From the NCBI GenBank assembly GCA_005888695.1, contig VBBH01000136.1, positions 1 through 10,639 of the forward strand: 10,639 nucleotides of DNA. Direction: 5' to 3'. Source of the DNA: Candidatus Bathyarchaeota archaeon. GTDB lineage: Archaea; Thermoproteota; Bathyarchaeia; 40CM-2-53-6. The notes under the pieces were generated by a model. That model ran no database searches. It was not told the DNA's origin and was given only the letters and a program-made list of their open reading frames with translations. The position numbers and the translations under genes are program-made. Each line of letters starts with the position of its first letter. Positions within the stretch are counted from its first letter, which is position 1. This document shows positions 1-5,689 of the stretch, in pieces.

Positions 1-1
1 C

Positions 2-1030
2 GCAAAAGGGCGATTGATACTCCTTGACGAGGTCGACGGCATTAACCTTCGAGAAGACCACGGTGCCGTGGAAGCTCTCAATCGGATGATCAAGGAAACT
101 CACTACCCTGTTGTCCTAACTGCGAATGATCCTTGGGACCAGAAGATCCGGTCCCTTAGAGAGACTTGCCAGCTCATTGAACTCAAAAGAATCGGTCTAA
201 GAGATGGTTTACCATTCATAAAGAAGATTCTGGACAAAGAGAACGTTCGAGCCGACGAGGACGCGATGAGATTGCTACTCGAAAAGAACAACGGTGATCT
301 CCGGTCAATTCTCAACGACCTGCAGATACTCTCGAGTCGAGGAGAGAATATTACTTCGAAGGATGTCTATTGGCTCTCTGGACGAGACCGGACCGAGAAT
401 ATCTTCAACGTGCTCCGAATAGTCTTTAACGCGAAGACAGTTGCCTACGCGAAACGCGCCCTCGGTGTTTCAGACATCGAACCAGATATGCTCTTTCAAT
501 GGATCATCGAGAATACTCCATACCAGATAGTGAATCCCAAAGAATTGTCCACGGCAATGGACGCCCTTGCCATAGCCGACCTCTTCTACGCAAGAACCAG
601 ACGAACCCAAGATTGGCATCTGATCTCGTATGCTTACGATCTCATGACCGCGGGAGTCGCCATCTCCAAAAAGACACCTGTCACCGGATGGGTTCCAATG
701 AAGTTTCCACAGCGGATAATGGCTATGTCTCGCTCTCGCGGGGTCCGGGAACTCCGTAAGAATATCGGGCTCAAGATAGGCTCCAAGTGTCACGTCTCCT
801 CAAGAAGAGCGGTCCAGCAATATCTGCCCGTGCTCGGACTAATGTTTGAGAAGAGTCCCGGGGAATTTGCTCGATCGGCTGAATGGCTTGGGGCCAAATC
901 AGAGTTGGAAGAATATTTCTCTGTTGGACAGATGGGAACAATCGAGTCGAAGAAGAAGCCGACCCCGAGAAAGCCTCCCACTAAATCTAGAGGGAAGATA
1001 CGGGCGAAGGCTAGCGGTTCTTTAGAATAA
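2..1030 (+). CDS. rfcL: Replication factor C large subunit (clamp loader), 5'-truncated by window edge
   Basis: The large subunit of the archaeal clamp loader works with RfcS to load the PCNA sliding clamp on primed DNA using ATP. The frame is open from base 2, so the start and the Walker A region lie outside the window; about 340 residues remain. Seen in order: an AAA+ Walker B (LILLDEVDG, bases 14-40), a sensor-1 Asn in VVLTANDP (about 110-133), a sensor-2 Arg in GDLR (about 293-304), then the helical collar domain. A TTG at base 14 can be read as a start, but it falls inside Walker B and is not the true start. The C-terminus is a Lys/Arg/Pro-rich tail (SKKKPTPRKPPTKSRGK) ending in GSLE. 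I see no PIP-box (QxxLxxFF type), which many archaeal RfcL proteins carry at this end. The stop TAA overlaps the convergent small ORF by 20 bases. Confidence 0.93.
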   Translation, partial: AKGRLILLDEVDGINLREDHGAVEALNRMIKETHYPVVLTANDPWDQKIRSLRETCQLIELKRIGLRDGLPFIKKILDKENVRADEDAMRLLLEKNNGDLRSILNDLQILSSRGENITSKDVYWLSGRDRTENIFNVLRIVFNAKTVAYAKRALGVSDIEPDMLFQWIIENTPYQIVNPKELSTAMDALAIADLFYARTRRTQDWHLISYAYDLMTAGVAISKKTPVTGWVPMKFPQRIMAMSRSRGVRELRKNIGLKIGSKCHVSSRRAVQQYLPVLGLMFEKSPGEFARSAEWLGAKSELEEYFSVGQMGTIESKKKPTPRKPPTKSRGKIRAKASGSLE

Positions 1031-1262
1031 GGGCCCCTCCAATCAGGGCGATGATCGTGGATACAACCTCGATTACCAATAAGTCCTGCAAGAGTGTGCA
1101 GCTACCAGTCACAGCGTCGTAATGGCAACCTGTCAATGCCTTGATGAACTGGCTCTCTCTATCCCCGACTAACGCGTCTGTGACTTTGGTTGAACCAGAT
1201 ATCGCGCCCATCGAGCCCGCAAAGAGTAGGATGAATCCAAGAGTCAGGAACGCTTCACGCAT
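1011..1262 (-). CDS. Small two-helix membrane protein, unknown function
   Basis: An 83-residue protein that I do not recognise. A hydrophobic segment at about residues 5-22 and another at about 61-80 are separated by a polar loop holding a Cys pair (CHYDAVTGSC, about residues 46-55). The protein ends in a short basic tail (KNR). This fits a hairpin membrane protein with its loop possibly outside the cell, where the cysteines could form a disulfide; the topology is inference. It starts with ATG. A T-rich stretch about 50 bases upstream (near 1309-1317) may be its TATA box. The last 20 bases overlap the end of rfcL on the other strand. The clean two-helix pattern argues for a real gene, but no family assignment supports it. 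Confidence 0.6.
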   Translation of the reverse strand: MREAFLTLGFILLFAGSMGAISGSTKVTDALVGDRESQFIKALTGCHYDAVTGSCTLLQDLLVIEVVSTIIALIGGALILKNR

Positions 1263-1308
1263 TGTATACCCAGCGGACGTTTACAGTTTCAGCGCCAAGT
1301 GACAGATG

Positions 1309-1317
1309 AAATAAAAC
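1309..1317 (-). promoter_or_regulatory. Possible TATA box for the small membrane protein
   Basis: Read on the minus strand, the stretch is AAGTTTTATTTC, the only strongly T/A-rich site between the small membrane gene and the purB-like fragment. It lies about 50 bases upstream of the ATG at 1262, which would leave a leader of about 20 bases. Weak evidence based on composition and spacing only. Confidence 0.3.
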
Positions 1318-1337
1318 TTACGCCGAGAACGGGATCC

Positions 1338-1529
1338 TTACGGTCGGTTCTCGTTCAATACTCTACTAATGAGTTGAGCCGCTGCTCCTAGGTATGTCTC
1401 GTAGGCTAATGCCTCCTCTATTTCTGCGACTGCGCTCTTGAGCCATTTCGGGAGTCTCGTCTGTTCCTCAAAGACCGCTCTCATCTCAGGGCTACTGTAG
1501 CGTCCCGTGTCAATTGGTAAGGTGGGCAT
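1338..1529 (-). pseudogene. purB: Adenylosuccinate lyase (PurB) remnant: N-terminus joined to C-terminus, centre missing
   Basis: PurB, normally about 430-450 residues, cleaves adenylosuccinate and SAICAR in purine synthesis. This ORF has 63 codons. Residues 1-42 start MPTLPIDTGRYSSPEMRAVF and continue EEQTRLPKWLK, which is the characteristic archaeal PurB opening. Residues 43-63 (YETYLGAAAQLISRVLNENR) resemble the family's last helix (a 'YLG-A--LI--V' pattern), not the sequence that should follow. The simplest reading is an in-frame internal deletion of about 380 residues, with the junction near bases 1395-1410. All the catalytic residues and the signature loop of the fumarase/ASL superfamily would be absent. 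No TATA box is visible at the expected distance from the ATG. The N-terminal match is firm; the C-terminal match is from memory of the family and less sure. It could also be a small real protein or an assembly error. Confidence 0.6.
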
Positions 1530-1576
1530 TTTCCTATCTTGCTTTCCCTTGACAGAGACGGGGTGTCATGCCAAGT

Positions 1577-1584
1577 GGATATTA
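1577..1584 (+). promoter_or_regulatory. Possible TATA box of the asparagine synthase gene
   Basis: GGATATTA is the most A/T-rich site in the 97-base divergent gap. It lies about 46 bases before the ATG at 1627, implying a leader of about 20 bases. There is no Shine-Dalgarno sequence before that ATG. Low confidence. Confidence 0.3.
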
Positions 1585-1626
1585 GACAGCTTTCTGAGTC
1601 GTTGCGTTAGTGGAGCTTAGCCTAGA

Positions 1627-2982
1627 ATGACTGGAATCTGTGGACTAGTTGGCCCTGAAACGGGGGAGACCGCTACCATGCTTGAAAGGATGCTCGACAC
1701 ACTTGCGATGAGAGGCACTTCTCGACGGACCGTCAAGGTGAAGATTGGAAACACAAGTTACGTTTTAGGAGTGCGTGAGTCCCCCTCGTTTGGCGCCGGT
1801 GGATTATTTTCGAATGGAATTCTCACATTGGCAATTGACGGATACTTTTGTGATGACGCGATCGAGAAATTCCTAGAATCGCCATTGCCCGGTTCGAAAG
1901 CCTTCCGGGAATTCTACAAGTCGGCGGGAGCATATGCGATGTTGGGAGTGTCCGGTGATGGACTCGTTGGTGGTAGAGATCCAGTGGGTCAGAAACCGCT
2001 CTACTATGGTTCTGACAAGGGAGTCGTCCTATTTGCCAGTCTCAAGACAGCCCTTACAAAAGCAGGGATTGCGAATCCCAAACCCGTGCCTCCTGGACAG
2101 ATCGTCTCGATTACCAACTCCGCAACTTCAACCGATGACACCTACCGATTGGAAAACATCGATGAAGACAACATAAGCGAAGAGTCCGCGGTCGAGAAAC
2201 TTGGAAGTCTGCTTACCGAATCGGCTATCAAGACGGTCCCTGAAGGTTCAGCTCTTGCATTCTCAGGAGGACTCGACAGTACACTCGTCGCCCTAGCAGC
2301 AATGCTCACATCTCGGAAACCCGAACTGTTTACGGTTGGGCTAGAGAATCAACCCGAGCTTCAGCATGCTCAACAAGTCGCCGACCAAATGGGGCTTCCA
2401 ATAACAGTTCGAGAGTTGACGAAGAAAGAAGTTGTCGATCTAGTCCTAGATGTCGTACAGGCTACTGAGAGTATTGATCCAACGGTAGTAGGCGTCTCAC
2501 TTCCGTTCTACGCAACCTGTCAGATGGCTCGAGCAAAAGGGTTGAAGCATATTGTTGCGGGCCAGTTGAGCGACGAGCTCTTCGGAGGCTACGCGAGGTT
2601 TGAGGAACTCGCGGGAAACAATGCTACGATCAAGAGAGAGGTTTGGGAAAGCCTAGTCACGGCCTCCGCTAATGATTTCGAGCCTGGGGATAAGGTAGCA
2701 GTGACCAATCGCCTTGATCTCAGATGTCCGTTCGCATACCTCCCCTTAGTCCAGTATGCGCTCAGGATTCCGGCCGGATTCAAGGTGAGAGTTCAGAATG
2801 GACAGCCAGTTAGGAAATTCATCCTCAGAAAACTCGCCTCTTCCTGGGGACTACCCGCGTCGGTTGTCGATCGACCAAAAAGAGCGATTCAATATTCAAC
2901 CGGGGTGATGAATGTCTTGGAAAAGGAGGCAAAAAATAGAGGCTTGGGACTCAGGGACCTCTTTCAGGAACAGGTTGCCTAG
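1627..2982 (+). CDS. asnB: Asparagine synthase-family protein with altered glutaminase site
   Basis: AsnB-type enzymes make asparagine from aspartate and ATP using nitrogen from glutamine or ammonia. The protein has 451 residues, shorter than typical AsnB (about 500-600). The N-terminal Ntn/GATase-II domain (about 1-155) starts MTGICGLVG where the family has MCGIxG, so the nucleophile Cys2 is Thr. The usual FNGEIYN glutamine-binding stretch reads LAIDGYFCDDA (about 68-78), so its Asn and Glu are also lost. GRDPVGQKPLYYG (116-128) is conserved. The synthetase domain looks intact: PP-loop SGGLDS (213-218), AGQLSDELFGGY (311-322) and DRPKRAIQYSTG (415-426). The start is secure because an in-frame TAG at 1618-1620 blocks any upstream extension. 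The protein may use free ammonia, use Thr as nucleophile, or amidate another substrate. It stands alone, divergent from the purB remnant. Confidence 0.88.
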   Translation: MTGICGLVGPETGETATMLERMLDTLAMRGTSRRTVKVKIGNTSYVLGVRESPSFGAGGLFSNGILTLAIDGYFCDDAIEKFLESPLPGSKAFREFYKSAGAYAMLGVSGDGLVGGRDPVGQKPLYYGSDKGVVLFASLKTALTKAGIANPKPVPPGQIVSITNSATSTDDTYRLENIDEDNISEESAVEKLGSLLTESAIKTVPEGSALAFSGGLDSTLVALAAMLTSRKPELFTVGLENQPELQHAQQVADQMGLPITVRELTKKEVVDLVLDVVQATESIDPTVVGVSLPFYATCQMARAKGLKHIVAGQLSDELFGGYARFEELAGNNATIKREVWESLVTASANDFEPGDKVAVTNRLDLRCPFAYLPLVQYALRIPAGFKVRVQNGQPVRKFILRKLASSWGLPASVVDRPKRAIQYSTGVMNVLEKEAKNRGLGLRDLFQEQVA

Positions 2983-3034
2983 CTGGATCAGGTATTCAAT
3001 TGAGACTATGGGTTTCGATGGAAAACCTCTTAGA

Positions 3035-3064
3035 AGCCCCTTTCCTTGCGAGTCACACGGGGCT
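3035..3064. repeat. Inverted repeat between asnB and the tRNA (possible terminator)
   Basis: AGCCCC (3035-3040) pairs perfectly with GGGGCT (3059-3064) across an 18-base loop. It lies 53 bases after the asnB stop and 23 bases before the tRNA. It has no U-run after it, so a terminator role is only a guess. No TATA-like box is seen at the usual distance before the tRNA. Confidence 0.3.
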
Positions 3065-3093
3065 GACCAAGCACCAAGCAAAGATAGGGGCCG

Positions 3094-3123
3094 ATTGTTC
3101 GATAGATGATCGAGCATACCCAA
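3094..3123 (+). other. Putative tRNA intron 1 (between positions 7 and 8)
   Basis: A 30-base segment between the acceptor strand and T8. It holds a perfect hairpin, TCGAT (3099-3103) with ATCGA (3109-3113) and a 5-base loop. ATTG (3094-3097) can pair with CAAT (3121-3124) at its base. Its removal puts a T at position 8 and the D arm in register. Confidence 0.5.
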
Positions 3124-3140
3124 TCGTCTAGCTTGGTCCA

Positions 3141-3168
3141 GGGGGAGAAGTGAACTCTCCCGCCCAGA
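3141..3168 (+). other. Putative tRNA intron 2 (D-arm, near positions 21/22)
   Basis: A 28-base segment carrying a perfect hairpin, GGGAGA (3143-3148) with TCTCCC (3156-3161) and a 7-base loop. Because AGG occurs at both edges, the junction can slide by up to three bases without changing the mature tRNA. Removal gives D-arm strands GTCT and GGAT around an 11-base D loop. Confidence 0.5.
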
Positions 3169-3177
3169 GGATACCAG

Positions 3178-3187
3178 AGCATCCCCA
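3178..3187 (+). other. Putative tRNA intron 3 (positions 30/31)
   Basis: Ten bases must be left out between CCAG (27-30) and C31 to build a 5-bp anticodon stem. Ten bases is very short for an archaeal tRNA intron. It contains CCCC (3183-3186), which can pair with GGGG (3207-3210) of the next segment, so introns 3 and 4 may fold and be removed together. Confidence 0.35.
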
Positions 3188-3196
3188 CTTTGGGAG

Positions 3197-3212
3197 CGGT
3201 GAACCCGGGGCG
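3197..3212 (+). other. Putative tRNA intron 4 (near positions 39/40 or canonical 37/38)
   Basis: A 16-base segment between the anticodon loop and the 3' side of the anticodon stem. Shifting it by two bases (3195-3210) would place it at the canonical 37/38 site, but then position 38 becomes C. The chosen junction gives A38 and G39, usual for archaeal tRNA-Pro. No intron placement of one piece yields a T33, so at least two segments near the anticodon must go. Confidence 0.4.
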
Positions 3213-3249
3213 CTGGTGGTCGTGGGTTCAAATCCCACCGGCCCCACCA

Positions 3250-3914
3250 TATCCTGCTAGTCAGGCAGAATCACTAGTGGGCAAGACCCTCGCAGATTTA
3301 AGAAGATGAAACTTAGGCACGCGCTCCACATACTACTAGTGCATTACACAATCAAGAGATCCCGAACCCAAGAAGACAGAGAATCAGCGGAATCAGGAAT
3401 CTATCACACTATGACAGTATCATAATGACAAACTAAGCCGATCACACAAACGGGTATGCTCACAGTGAAAACGGGTTGAGGCATCGGGGTTTCGGAATGC
3501 TGAATTGCGACTTCCGCACTTAGTATTCAATACGGAAATGAGCCGGGTTGACGGTCTGTTTGGGGTCTCCCAACCTAGAAGAAATCAACAGTACCAGTTC
3601 AATCTTGGCTCCTGTTTCCTCTAAAACAACAGTTTGGTCAGGATCGCTGAGCCATCAAGGCTCGCAAGAGGAGGCGTCGACGTTGTGATGCAGCCCATTA
3701 CTTCGACGGAGCGAGGCTTCAGATCGGCCTGTCAGACCTACGGTATCTTCAACACACAATGACTCATTACAAGAAACATCTTCGAGGCTTACTGCTCGAA
3801 GTTGATAGAACCGATACACGTAGATCTCGAAGCGGTGTAAATCCCGTCGGTCCGATGCGCTCGCCAAGCCCCGCTCCGACAAAGAGAATCCGTTTCTCTT
3901 TTCGTCAAGCATCT
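3250..3914. other. Gene-poor interval between the tRNA and the ankyrin gene
   Basis: About 665 bases with no convincing protein gene on either strand. The short open frames here have no recognisable domain and irregular composition. Small perfect inverted repeats are present: TTGGG-GTCT-CCCAA at 3560-3573, GAGCC-ATCAA-GGCTC at 3649-3663 and an 8-bp arm pair at 3881-3901. I see no second tRNA, no clear C/D-box pattern and no direct-repeat array. A small structured RNA in the 3540-3670 part cannot be excluded. Confidence 0.5.
3881..3901 (-). terminator. Hairpin just 3' of the ankyrin gene, possible terminator
   Basis: AAAGAGAA and TTCTCTTT form a perfect 8-bp stem around a 5-base loop, 14 bases beyond the ankyrin stop codon on the minus strand. 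The 3' arm is pyrimidine-rich, but there is no long T-run after it, so a transcription-end or mRNA 3'-end role is plausible but unproven. Confidence 0.4.
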
Positions 3915-4535
3915 CTACTCGGAGGCGCCGTACTGTCTGAGCAGGCTAACAATCTCTCCGTATCCCTTTTCGTTGGCGACGGCTAATGCCGTCTTTCCTT
4001 GGTAGTTCTTCCAGACAAGATCTGCCTTACCTGTTCCTAGTAACCAGTGGGTCACGTCGTAATTGTTTCTACTGATCGCGTTGTGGAGTGCGAACGAAAC
4101 GCCTTGGTGCGCTCCCTGGTTGAACAGCAGTTGCACTAGGTCAAGATTATCGCTCAGAGCTGCATGTGCGAGGAGTGGTATTCCATGCGCTCCTGTGGCA
4201 CCAATATCCTTGGGATCTCTGGAGAGTAGGCGTTTCACGTCTTCTGTTCTTCCGAGCATCGCCGCAGTACAAATCTCCAGTGGTGCACCCTTTGACAGGA
4301 GATACTCGGCCACTGCTACGTTCCCCATCTGCGCGGCTGCCTGTACTGCGGTCTCATGATCGCTCTCCTTCCACGGATGAGCCGCGTTCAATAAGGCAGG
4401 ATGTTCTTCGTACATGCGTTTCACTTTTTCGAGGTCCATGTGACCTGCGATCACAAAGTCACGGATCAGTTCTGGAGTAAGTGCTTCGGCCTTTACGCGT
4501 CGAGTTTCCGCTTGAGTGCGCACATAACTTAGCAT
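3915..4535 (-). CDS. Ankyrin-repeat protein of bacterial type
   Basis: A 206-residue protein with no signal peptide or membrane segment, probably cytoplasmic and acting through protein binding. About five ankyrin units are visible, near residues 61-85 (ETAVQAAAQMGNVAVAEYLL), 89-107, 118-143 (IPLLAHAALSDNLDLVQLL), 149-170 and 178-204 (GKTALAVANEKGYGEIVSLL). The N-terminal LTPELIRDFVIAGHMDLEKV (19-38) and AAMLGRTEDVKRLL (91-104) match a compact ankyrin family I know mainly from soil bacteria, so lateral acquisition is likely (inference). The ATG at 4535 lies 25 bases after the centre of a strong TATA box, so the transcript is probably leaderless. The gene follows dppF by 72 bases in the same direction but need not be co-transcribed. 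Its partner is unknown. Confidence 0.85.
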   Translation of the reverse strand: MLSYVRTQAETRRVKAEALTPELIRDFVIAGHMDLEKVKRMYEEHPALLNAAHPWKESDHETAVQAAAQMGNVAVAEYLLSKGAPLEICTAAMLGRTEDVKRLLSRDPKDIGATGAHGIPLLAHAALSDNLDLVQLLFNQGAHQGVSFALHNAISRNNYDVTHWLLGTGKADLVWKNYQGKTALAVANEKGYGEIVSLLRQYGASE

Positions 4536-4555
4536 AGCTAATCATTAGTGTCGCT

Positions 4556-4564
4556 AATATATAA
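4556..4564 (-). promoter_or_regulatory. TATA box of the ankyrin gene (leaderless transcript)
   Basis: The minus strand reads GCATTATATATTAGCG here. This is the best TATA element in the window, centred 25 bases upstream of the ankyrin ATG. Archaeal transcription starts about 25 bases after the TATA centre, so the mRNA would begin at or within a base or two of the start codon. No Shine-Dalgarno sequence is present. Confidence 0.65.
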
Positions 4565-4607
4565 TGCTTCTCAAGGTAATGCAGTCGAGCTCCACTCCGA
4601 CTCTTTT

Positions 4608-5639
4608 TCAATCACTTGGCGGTGCCGTTTCTACGACAGGCGGACTCGGAGTTCCAGGTTTGGCCGCGGGCCACGGATTATAGCAGGCAAGCCAATGCCT
4701 CGGCAGAACTTCTACAAGTTGAGGCTCCGCCTTAGAACACATCTCAATTCTTCTCGGGCATCTAGGATGGAACCTGCAGCCTGACGGCGGGTTGATCGGA
4801 CTCGGGACCTCGCCCGGCAAAACAATTCGGTCAATCTTCCTTCTAGGGTCTGGAATCGGTATCGCAGACAGGAGTGCTCTTGTGTACGGATGAAGGGAAT
4901 TTACGAAGAGTTCAGCAGTATCCGCTATCTCCACAATCTTGCCGAGGTACATTACTGCGACTCGGTCGCACATGTGTTGGACCGTGCTCAGATCATGAGA
5001 GATGTAAAGGTAGGTGAGCCCTAGCTTGTTCTGAATGTCTTTCAGTAGGTTGAGTATCTGGGCTCTTATCGACACGTCAAGGCTAGCCACGGGCTCATCG
5101 GCGATTATCAGGTCCGGTTCAACGGCCAAGGCGCGTGCAATGCAGATTCGTTGCCTCTGTCCTCCACTAAACTCGTGAGGGTACCTTTCGGCATGATATT
5201 CCTCCAAGCCTACCATTTTCAAGAGTTCGTACAAAGTAGACGTCCAACGACTTCTGGGAATGTGTTTGTGAACCTCCAAGGGTTCCATGATTATGTCGGC
5301 CACTGTCATTCTCGGGTCTAATGATGCGTAAGGATTTTGGAAAATGTACTGCATCTGTCGATGTAAGGCCAAGACGCGCCTCTTGTTCCGTGACTTGAAG
5401 ACCTTGAGCACGTCGGTTCCATTGAAAGTGATCGTCCCTTTTGTCGGCGTTTCCAAGTTCACAACACTCTTGGCCAGGGTTGACTTTCCGCTGCCTGACT
5501 CACCGACTAGTCCCAACGTTTCCCCTCGGTTGACAGTGAGAGAAACGTTGTCTAACGCGTGGATGACTCCCGTCTGGCGTTTCAACAGCAAACCTCTCTC
5601 GAAGATAGGATAGTGTTTCGTCAGGAATCGTATCTCCAA
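4608..5639 (-). CDS. dppF: Peptide ABC transporter ATP-binding protein (DppF/OppF type)
   Basis: The second of two ATPase subunits that power the Dpp/Opp-type importer at the inner face of the membrane. In 343 residues: Walker A GESGSGKST (46-54), Q-loop Gln101 in YIFQNPYASLDP, signature FSGGQRQR (157-164), Walker B LIIADEP (177-183), H-loop His215 in YISHD. The C-terminal oligopeptide-family extension starts at LHPYT (249) and holds four Cys (288, 294, 301, 319), a pattern linked in some DppD/F homologues to a 4Fe-4S cluster. The start is TTG: a GGAG lies 8 bases upstream, and the upstream frame up to the stop at 5685-5687 has no ATG or GTG. It follows dppD by 50 bases. The Pro-rich tail (about 320-343) is variable in the family. 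Confidence 0.92.
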   Translation of the reverse strand: MEIRFLTKHYPIFERGLLLKRQTGVIHALDNVSLTVNRGETLGLVGESGSGKSTLAKSVVNLETPTKGTITFNGTDVLKVFKSRNKRRVLALHRQMQYIFQNPYASLDPRMTVADIIMEPLEVHKHIPRSRWTSTLYELLKMVGLEEYHAERYPHEFSGGQRQRICIARALAVEPDLIIADEPVASLDVSIRAQILNLLKDIQNKLGLTYLYISHDLSTVQHMCDRVAVMYLGKIVEIADTAELFVNSLHPYTRALLSAIPIPDPRRKIDRIVLPGEVPSPINPPSGCRFHPRCPRRIEMCSKAEPQLVEVLPRHWLACYNPWPAAKPGTPSPPVVETAPPSD

Positions 5640-5689
5640 AGCGGACTCTCCACTAGAACGGCCTGTTTCACGAAAAGCCAGTTCCTATT

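Larger units (their letters stand above)
3087..3249 (+). tRNA. tRNA-Pro (TGG) interrupted by up to four short introns, CCA encoded
   Basis: The 5' end GGGGCCG (3087-3093) pairs 7/7 with CGGCCCC (3239-3245); A73 and an encoded CCA (3247-3249) follow. The T arm is GTGGG-TTCAAAT-CCCAC (3222-3238). Exons at 3087-3093, 3124-3140, 3169-3177, 3188-3196 and 3213-3246 join to exactly 76 nt. In that product T8, A14, G18, G19, A21, T33 and the TTC/A58 positions are all right, D-stem GTCT pairs with GGAT (two wobbles), G15 faces C48, and the anticodon arm is CCAGC-TTTGGGA-GCTGG. Anticodon TGG with G37 and A38 reads proline; the frame-shifted GGG would also be proline. The removed segments are 30, 28, 10 and 16 nt. 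I could not draw a textbook bulge-helix-bulge at the junctions, so exact cuts are uncertain and a decayed tRNA is possible. Confidence 0.72.

Noticed and set aside
14..16. TTG at base 14 as the start of the first gene
   Set aside because: It falls inside the Walker B motif and the frame is open to base 2, so the gene is cut by the window edge.
1639..1641. Cys5 of the asparagine synthase as the missing glutaminase nucleophile
   Set aside because: The Ntn nucleophile must be the N-terminal residue after Met removal; Cys5 falls at the variable position of MCGIxG, and no start codon puts it second.
2896..3231. 111-codon minus-strand frame across the end of asnB and the tRNA
   Set aside because: It runs antisense through a tRNA and the coding end of asnB, and its sequence has no protein-like pattern.
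3655..3912. 85-codon open frame on the minus strand starting right after the ankyrin stop
   Set aside because: Irregular Ser/Arg-rich composition, no domain, no Shine-Dalgarno sequence, and an 8-bp hairpin near its start. The close spacing looks accidental.
3915..4480. Plus-strand frames opposite the ankyrin gene (4063-4359 and 4166-4480)
   Set aside because: They are antisense to clear ankyrin repeats and have no recognisable content.
4583..4602. AGTCG/CGACT inverted repeat followed by CTTTTTC on the plus strand, like a terminator
   Set aside because: The T-run follows only on the plus strand, where no gene ends; dppF is transcribed the other way.
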